This document shows positions 57,094-64,000 of a stretch of 64,000 bases of DNA, piece by piece. Where the stretch lies: the NCBI RefSeq assembly GCF_022201045.2, contig NC_068557.1:25831501-25895500 (forward strand), in the 5' to 3' direction. This stretch comes from Citrus sinensis. Lineage: Eukaryota > Streptophyta > Magnoliopsida > Sapindales > Rutaceae. The notes beneath the pieces are model-generated. The model did not search any database, was not told where the DNA came from, and was given only the letters and a program-made list of their open reading frames with translations. Made by a program: the position numbers and the translations under genes. The number at the start of each line of letters is the position of its first letter. The stretch's first letter is position 1.

Positions 57094-60000
57094 TTATCGT
57101 TTCTTTTTCCTTTTCTCTTCATTTTTAATTAGCTGAACAGGAGCTGCTGGTATCCTAAACCACCATTCTCTTGCCCGCCTCAGCAACTTGTCACTGCTTT
57201 CTTTCCTATATGGCAGTTCCCTTGTGAAAGCCTCCAGATATACCAACAGAATTATGTATCTCGGAGGCACAAATACAAATACTGCAGCCATTAAAACCAG
57301 CAATAGGGCAACCTTGTCCGTGGCCTGCAGGCAGACAATATGAATATACTTAACATCGAAAACACTGAGGGAAGCCAGTCAAGAAGCATTTTCTTATGCA
57401 CATTTGATTCCCAAAAAAGAAAAAAGAAAAAAGAAAAGAAAAGAGCATACTCTACTGATTTTTGTACAGTGATTTTTAATGATTTACGTCTTACAATATA
57501 CTGCTCCAGCAGAAATTGTGTTCAAGAGAGGGGGAAAAATGAAATACTAGGGACTCTAGTGAAACTACCAGCAAGAAAACCTGTGCAAAGTACCACTTCC
57601 TTACTGGGGACAGGTTTGTGAGACCATAAAAGTAAAGACAGGCTTGTGAGAGCATAAACTTAACTACAATGCCTTGGGTAAAATACGCAAGGATATAGAC
57701 ATAGACCTTGTGAAATAACAATATTACATAGACCTTGTGAAATAACAATATTTTCATATGCAGTATATTTTAGTTTCTAGTTTTGCTTCAAGAAACTGAG
57801 CATGTCGCTGAACACATACCGGTGGAAGTGCTGCAAATAGTAGAGCTCTTATTTTCAGAAGAATAATATTTCCATCTTGAATTAGTGCTTCAAATTTAGA
57901 TATAGCTTCCTGTAAGGTTAGCAGCTGCTCTACTGCATTTTTATTAGGGGGTAGTATAATTCTGATGGGTTCTAAAGGCTTTCCCCTGTTGAAAAGCCGG
58001 CTCCAGAGCATACAAACTGCCAAGAACACTGAAATTGATGCCAATACATACCTGATCCACCCCCTGTACATCAAATCAAACGCCTTATTGCACAGATTTG
58101 TCAAAATTATCAATAACAGTTCAAATTTCATAAATGCGGCAACTAAAATCACCAAGAAAATCCAGGTTAGTCAATTTATGTGCATGAACAGTGGGCATAG
58201 TCAATTGAGTATACTAAATTTACCCAAAAGGAAACCATCTGTGGAATCTTGGATAGGAAATAACTTTCTTCACAATTAAGTTAACCATCCAACACAAAAT
58301 CTCCACTTTTTATTGCTTATTTATCGTATTGGGACATTTACATCTAGGCACTTCTTGTCATTTCCCAGAAACTGAGTTGTTCATGCAAGTATGATGCAGT
58401 TACTGTCTTTATCACAAGGGCCATTTTACGTCCTGGAAAGTCTTGTTATACAAATTGCATTGAAACAACTGAATTTATATAGAAGTCAGTTATATGGAAT
58501 AATAAACTTTATGACACACCAATCTGCTAACCAAGTGTACTATATTGTGGTTAGAGATGTGTTACCTTAAAATAACCAAGGTAGTTAACATCAGAAACAT
58601 CGTTGATTTAAAAGGGTCTTCCCAAGAGGCAAAATGTTCAATATGCCTGGCTATTGCAATATGATGAAACAGCAGCTCCTACACCACAAAGAAGAAAAAG
58701 AAAAATCTATCATTTTCTGAAATATGAACTCAAAAATTTCATTCAATAAGCTCTATAAACAGTGAATTTCAGAAACTAATAATTAAAATCAGGTGAAACT
58801 TGCAATAAACTGGTTCTATCGATCAGAGGGAAGCCTATGATTGACTTCTATTAATGGTGCACATGTGTTTCAATACTCCTGCAAAAAAGTGCCCCTTCAA
58901 TAGCTCTCAGAATACTACTGTTCAAAATCCAACTCTTAGCACCAACATCTCACTACTGGTAGTTGAGTTCAATCAACATCATCTACTCAACCTATGCACT
59001 GAGAAAAAAACATTTCACTACTTCACTAAAAGAGATCAGAACAAGGCCAGTTTAGTTCAAAAACCTGATTGATCAATCCAGCCTTCTGCCTAAATAAAAG
59101 TTAGAAATGATTACTATTCAACTATGGGAAGAAAATTAAAGCCAAGTTTTGTGGCATCCGTTGCAGAGTGATAAAAATATACCTCTATATCCGTTATTTT
59201 GGCTCCCCCCCCAAAAAAAAAAAAAAAAAAGAGTTCAGGACTATCTAAAATCAACCTTCATTACTGCAAGGTTTGTATCAATTCCTTCCACTTTCACTTG
59301 ATTCACAGTGGCCTGTGCAGCTTCGACCCTTCCCGTGTCTGATATTGACTTTTTCACAGCTATCTCTAAAAGATTTGTCTCCCCAACACAAATATCGCCA
59401 ACTACTTCCACTCCTGCCCCTAGATTTGACTCTTTTTGTGAATTGAATCCAAGTTGACCAAGTGTCAGGATAGCAACTGGGGACAGTTTCAATTTCTGTT
59501 TGGTATGCAGACTCTCAGTCATATCATGTTGGGCCCCACCAACACTCAAAAGCGCCAATCGACTTGAGAGAGTTTCCAATATTATATCTCCCTTTGGTAG
59601 GCTTTCAGCTAGATTAAAAGCAAGTAATGTTTTGTATTGGGATGAGCAGGTGTGAAAAGCTTCTCTAATTGCACGATATCTGAAAATGCCAAGTACAGCC
59701 CTTGCTAGTACTTCCGATTGTTGAATCTTGTTGAAGTTGTTTTTTCTAATAAACCTGTGTGCACGGAGGATCTCAAGACATATATCCAACCAATAGTCAC
59801 GACGAGAATTGCCTTTAAATTCAGGAAACTCGAAATAAACGGGCTCTTCTCTGTACATACATAAAAGAATCAAACAACAAAAAGGAAGATGAGAAACATA
59901 ATAAATATGTAAGTTAAACAATTAGACAAACAATGTATGATGTATGTTGTCAGATAACATACACAGATGATGAGTTGTACATCACTGCTTTATCAAAGAG

Positions 60001-63000
60001 ACGAGCACCCAATGGACCAGTCAATTCTGGTTTTATAACCTGCTTCAGGTCAGTTGCCAGATCATACCTAACAGCTTTGTCATATGAACCCATTCCCAAT
60101 GATCCAAAGTACAGAGCATAATTAGTCAAAGTCAGGCGTCCTACACAAACAGAACTTCAATGAATATAAATAATGTCCTGAGAGGGGAAAACAATTCCTT
60201 GATTGAAATAATTATTAGATTCTTCTAATTGAGTTGAGGACTCAAGACATTTCAGTAACTAGGTTGTACAGACTCCATATATAGTATTCCTGAAAAAATG
60301 TGAATCACATCATTGCCATCACTAACACATTATCAATCAGAGAAGGTGAAATTACGACATTCGAATTTGGGCACACAAATACATAACATTTTTAGTGGCA
60401 TGCAGCTGAAAGAAATAAATTTGAGCAAAAATCTGCCACGTCCTATGATAAGGGTCCATTAGTTATAAACCCACATGGGCAGCAGGACTGATTAAACCTC
60501 TAGATCTTTTGACCGATATTCACGAAACAATGACCCACCCGGCCAAGCCGACATGCCAACATGTTGCAGAACTGGTTGAGTGGGAACTGCACCATCAACA
60601 TCAAGGGTGATTTCACCCTCATCAAGCTGAAGATTGGAAATTGAAAGGCCCAGTGCATTTTTTGCAACCTTGACAACCCTGCAGATGGGAAAAAAGAGAG
60701 AGAAATTCAGATAGTAATCACTATTCATAAAAAATACAATCAAAACAATCAACAAACACAAGAAATAAGTCAACAAAATCACATACGGGTACATCCTTAC
60801 CCTCTTGGTCTACACATAATACAGTTATGTAGTTCATAAACCCTCTTAATTAACACTTCAAATTATGAACAATAAACTTCCACGAGTTTGTCTTGGATTT
60901 TAAAATCTTTTCCCACCTCTTATACATATTTCTCAAAGAATATATTTTCATTCACCAGCTCCACAATTTAATCACTGCCAACTAAAACTTAAACAAAATG
61001 GGAATATAAAAACCTCACCCCTCACTTAAGCAAAATAGGAGAAAAACCATACACATATGGCCACATCATCCCTCAAAAAGCTGAAATTCGAAAAGTATAA
61101 AGAATAAAATGCAGCCTGTTTAGCTGTTTCTTACTCTCAATAATCAGTAACTAAGTCCTCCAGAGCACAATGGGGCAGATTTTATCGAACCTTTCATTTC
61201 ATAACGAGATAATTACTTCACTAATGACAAAAAGAAAATTTAAAACAACTAAAACAGCTGCTTCTTGTTCGAACAAAAGAGGCATTCATCTGTATTAGTG
61301 ATTTAAAATGATATGTAGAAGTTTGTGGAATACACCACTCATAAAATGAACTCGAATTTGTGAAATTTATTGTTCTATTAATTTCAATCTAAAAGAAAGC
61401 CCAAATTGCATTAAAAAGGGGGGAAAATTAGGAGAGAACTGCTTAAAATATAGATGGTAAATTAACGAAATGGCAAGAGGAAAAAGAATTTCTAATGAAC
61501 TTCCATAATATGTGGGAAGAAGCATCATGAAATAATATATCAGTGTATTTAAAGAATCTGAATATGTACTGCCCATTAAATTTACATGAATTGACATGTT
61601 ATTTTCAACAATACAAAAGAACTGGAGCTTAAAGAATCAACAAAGATCAATGAACATTTCATACTTGTCAAGGCTACGAAGATATTTGTCAAATATGAGA
61701 AAATGGAGCCGATGGCTGGAAGAGCTTGTAAGTGCATCAAAAAGATTGTGAACAATTATCACATCTGCAACAACAGGACAAGCAGGAGCTATTCGTGCAA
61801 AAGCCTCAGGCCCAATGGTTTTCTTGTCGTCAACCTGATGGAAATACACAATTAATCTGATCATTTATGGCCATAGACCTAAGATTGCAATCTTAACACC
61901 TGCCCAGCATTGGTAACTTGTTATTGTAACAAGTATGCAAATAAAGAAGGTTATAAGATGGCAACTAAAGAACCTGAACGGCCAAATTTGTGGAACTAAA
62001 ATGAAATAATGATGACCCATCCTCATCCTCTAACTCCTCATTTATATAAGAAGGAGATTCCTACAGTTGAACAGAAGATAATGCAACCATGTCAAGCCTA
62101 AAAATGCAGAAGAAACCAAGGTTTCTAAACTTAAAAAATTTGGTCTGTACGATTAATCCTATGTCTTACAAATACAGCTAACAACGATGGGCTGTCTCAC
62201 TTTGTTTTCTGGTTCAGTTTCAACACATGGGGCCTCCCATGCAAGCATCATGTCATACATCAGACGGCGGAACTCCGGATCACTCAGATAATCTGGATTT
62301 CTAGAAACCATGTTGAGTGCTTGGTATGAGCAGAACTCTACAAAATTTCTTGTATACGTCAAAAGTTGCTTAACAGTCTCAGGCAGCTCAATGTCAAAGC
62401 GGTGCTGTAATTCTGCAGTAGAGACTTTAAGGATCCTGCAACATTCAGAAATGTGTTAGAGGCATTACAATGACAAGAAATAACACTTTTCAGCTTAGTT
62501 GTTGAGCATCGTAGCATCATAGGAAAGGATATAATTGTTCTGAGTATCTCAAAGTTGTTTAAAAGTATACTAAACACAATTTCATAGTGCATTTCACATT
62601 CGTTTCTCATCAATCATTTTCACATCCAATCAAATAGAGGCACCATCGCAAAATCAAGCACACATCCAAGCAGTTTCAGTAAAAATACAACTCAAATTTG
62701 CAGTATGCGTATGGCATCAATTTATTATGCATCAAGCAACAGTAACAATGTATGCAAAACCTAATAAATCTGCTATGATACAACATTGCATACCACAACG
62801 CAATTAAAAGGCTAAATCCAGATTGAGCCAAAATTCCAAGCATTTAATGTCATTGCAAGACAACTTTCTATACTGAAGAAGGCTTACTTATGAGAAGCTT
62901 ATAAATACACATCTATTCCCAAAAAAAAAAAGGAAAAAAGAAAAAAATTCTGATTCTATCAGTTTCGAAAATCCATCAAATAAAAAATGAATCTTTCTAT

Positions 63001-63457
63001 CCATGTATATATGCATTGTAACATAAAATTAGCTAAAACACTAATTGAATTCTAACCCCACTCATTTCTAACATCCACCAGGTGAGGGGGGAAAAAAAAA
63101 AGAAACTTTACGCAAATACATCAAAAGGGAAGATCTTGATGATCCCACCCAAACAAAAAAGGAATTACACGAAAAAAAAGACCCATTTCACAAGGCGGCA
63201 TTCTCTTCCAAATGAATCAACTTTGATGAAAAATCAAACATTACTAATTATGAAGAAGAGTGAAGAGGGTACTTGGAACAACGGGCGACAACAGAGTTGG
63301 CGATAACAGAGAGCTGAGGAATGGGCCCGGGAGAATCGACTAGGGAGTCTTCTTCATTGGTTGAAGATTTCTTCTTGCGCTGAAACAGAGACCTGATTGA
63401 GTTTTGATGAGTTTGCATGAAATTCTCCAGCAGTCCTTTCTTTACAACAGCTTCCAT
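57094..63457 (-). CDS. DUF639 membrane protein
   Basis: Exons found on the minus strand: 63457-63273, 62435-62201, 62060-61974, 61834-61665, 60678-60498, 60140-59963, 59850-59256, 58678-58566, 58063-57820 and 57324-57094, about 740 aa. Family blocks seen include SRNPDYLSDPEFRRLMYDMMLAWEAP (shown in two parts in the exon), SLFREYRSKDLE, RLTLTNYALYF, VRYDLATDLKQVIKPELTGP, FPEFKGNSRRDYWLDI and HIEHFASWEDPFKS. The last three exons hold hydrophobic segments (MFLMLTTLVIL; YVLASISVFLAVCML; LLLVLMAAVFVFV) and a basic tail KRKKKR, so it is a C-terminally anchored membrane protein. Its biochemical role is unknown. All junctions are in phase except 60498/60140, which needs one extra short exon of length 3n+1. 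A second in-frame ATG lies at 63493. Confidence 0.85.
60274..60289 (-). other. Candidate 16-nt microexon of the DUF639 gene
   Basis: The minus strand reads ttttttcag, then 16 nt, then gtctgt. The length is 3n+1 as the flanking exons require. The peptide it would add does not clearly match the family sequence as I remember it, so another microexon in 60141-60497 is possible. Confidence 0.25.
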
Positions 63458-63872
63458 TTTGAAATTTGCTTTGTTTAAATGATATTGATTCAAGATTTTC
63501 TCTTCGTTTTATGCATATAGTTAAGCTATAACGCTTCCATTTTCTGATTGATTTTCTATCGAGATCAATGAGCTTCCCCTGTTTCTATTATTCGTTGGTT
63601 ACTTTGGCTGGTTTCTCTCTCAAGTAGTTGCTTTTATTTTGTTGTTTTGTTATTTTTTTTTAAGTTTTTAAAAAATACTTTTTAAAGCGTCAGCGAGAAC
63701 TTTTGCTTTTGAAAAGTCATCATTATTTCCTTTTACTATTTTTATAAACTTTTTTCCGTATGACTTAAAAAATATATTTGTATTTTTACATTTAAAAAAA
63801 AAAAAAAAGCCTCGGCTGCTCACTGCCAATTACCCAGTAGCATTATTTCCAATTACCATCAACAAGGGTAAC
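63458..63872. promoter_or_regulatory. Shared upstream region of two divergent genes
   Basis: 415 bp separate the ATG of the DUF639 gene (minus strand) from the ATG at 63873 (plus strand), so this must hold both promoters and 5'-UTRs, possibly as a bidirectional promoter. T-rich, with no TATA box that can be assigned with confidence. Confidence 0.5.
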
Positions 63873-64000
63873 ATGGGTCAAGTTCAAAGCGAGGCAATTG
63901 ATCAGACAGAAGGGGAGCAGTCATCACCATCGTCACCAGACAGTTCTCAACGTGCTGCTTCCATTGAATCTCTTATTGCAGGTTGCTTTAGTACCCTTAT
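63873..64000 (+). CDS. Unidentified gene, 5' end only
   Basis: The frame from ATG 63873 is open to the window edge and starts MGQVQSEAIDQTEG, followed by a Ser/Pro/Gln-rich stretch (SSPSSPDSSQRAAS) and IESLIAGCF. Gly at position 2 would permit N-myristoylation. A possible splice donor follows ATTGCAG (about 63980). Too little is present to name the product. Confidence 0.5.
   Translation, partial: MGQVQSEAIDQTEGEQSSPSSPDSSQRAASIESLIAGCFSTL

Overview
This is nuclear DNA from a flowering plant, almost certainly a eudicot. The genes are split by many GT-AG introns, the intergenic DNA is AT-rich, and MULE, MITE, SINE and caulimovirid-derived elements are present. The species cannot be fixed from the sequence alone; a woody rosid such as Citrus is only a guess.

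Layout. 1-2.3 kb: the 5' part of a DUF1985 (Ulp1-associated, transposon-borne) gene on the minus strand, then an array of 83-bp palindrome-containing tandem repeats and a GC-rich 21-bp repeat block. 2.9-9.2 kb: one Mutator-like element with long terminal inverted repeats. It carries a dead FAR1/FRS-type transposase (six in-frame stops, no frameshift), a broken GRF zinc-finger gene on the other strand and a 123-bp repeat array. 9.2-15.4 kb: gene-free AT-rich DNA with a MITE and a possible plastid rpoC1 scrap. 15.5-18.5 kb: an 11-coding-exon BRO1-domain gene (409 aa, N-terminal acylation site). 19.5-36.7 kb: two tandem, intact, 11-exon prolyl oligopeptidase/oligopeptidase-B-like genes on the minus strand (767 and 717 aa). 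A third, truncated 3' copy at 37.5-39.1 kb has a SINE in its intron. 39.8-44.1 kb: the catalytic subunit of a PP6-type phosphatase (FyPP, 303 aa, 10 exons). 44.66-53.61 kb: a TIR element containing a nearly complete endogenous caulimovirid of about 8.1 kb. 54.5-56.1 kb: a 118-aa G-patch protein. 57.1-63.5 kb: a DUF639 membrane protein. 63.87 kb: the first codons of a divergently transcribed gene that runs off the window.

Coding exons were joined by hand. Exon sums are exact multiples of three for the BRO1, both oligopeptidase, FyPP and G-patch genes, so these models are strong. The DUF639 model lacks one short exon of length 3n+1.

The most noteworthy object is the endogenous pararetrovirus. 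It keeps a tRNA-iMet primer site, a capsid gene with a zinc knuckle, a movement-protein gene, a protease-RT-RNase H gene and a transactivator-like gene, with overlapping ATG/stop junctions. Only one internal stop was found in the ORFs examined. It encodes two separate DTG aspartic-protease-like domains, one at the end of the movement-protein ORF and one at the start of the RT ORF. Host genes appear independent of each other; the oligopeptidase array records stepwise segmental duplication with divergence around the active site.
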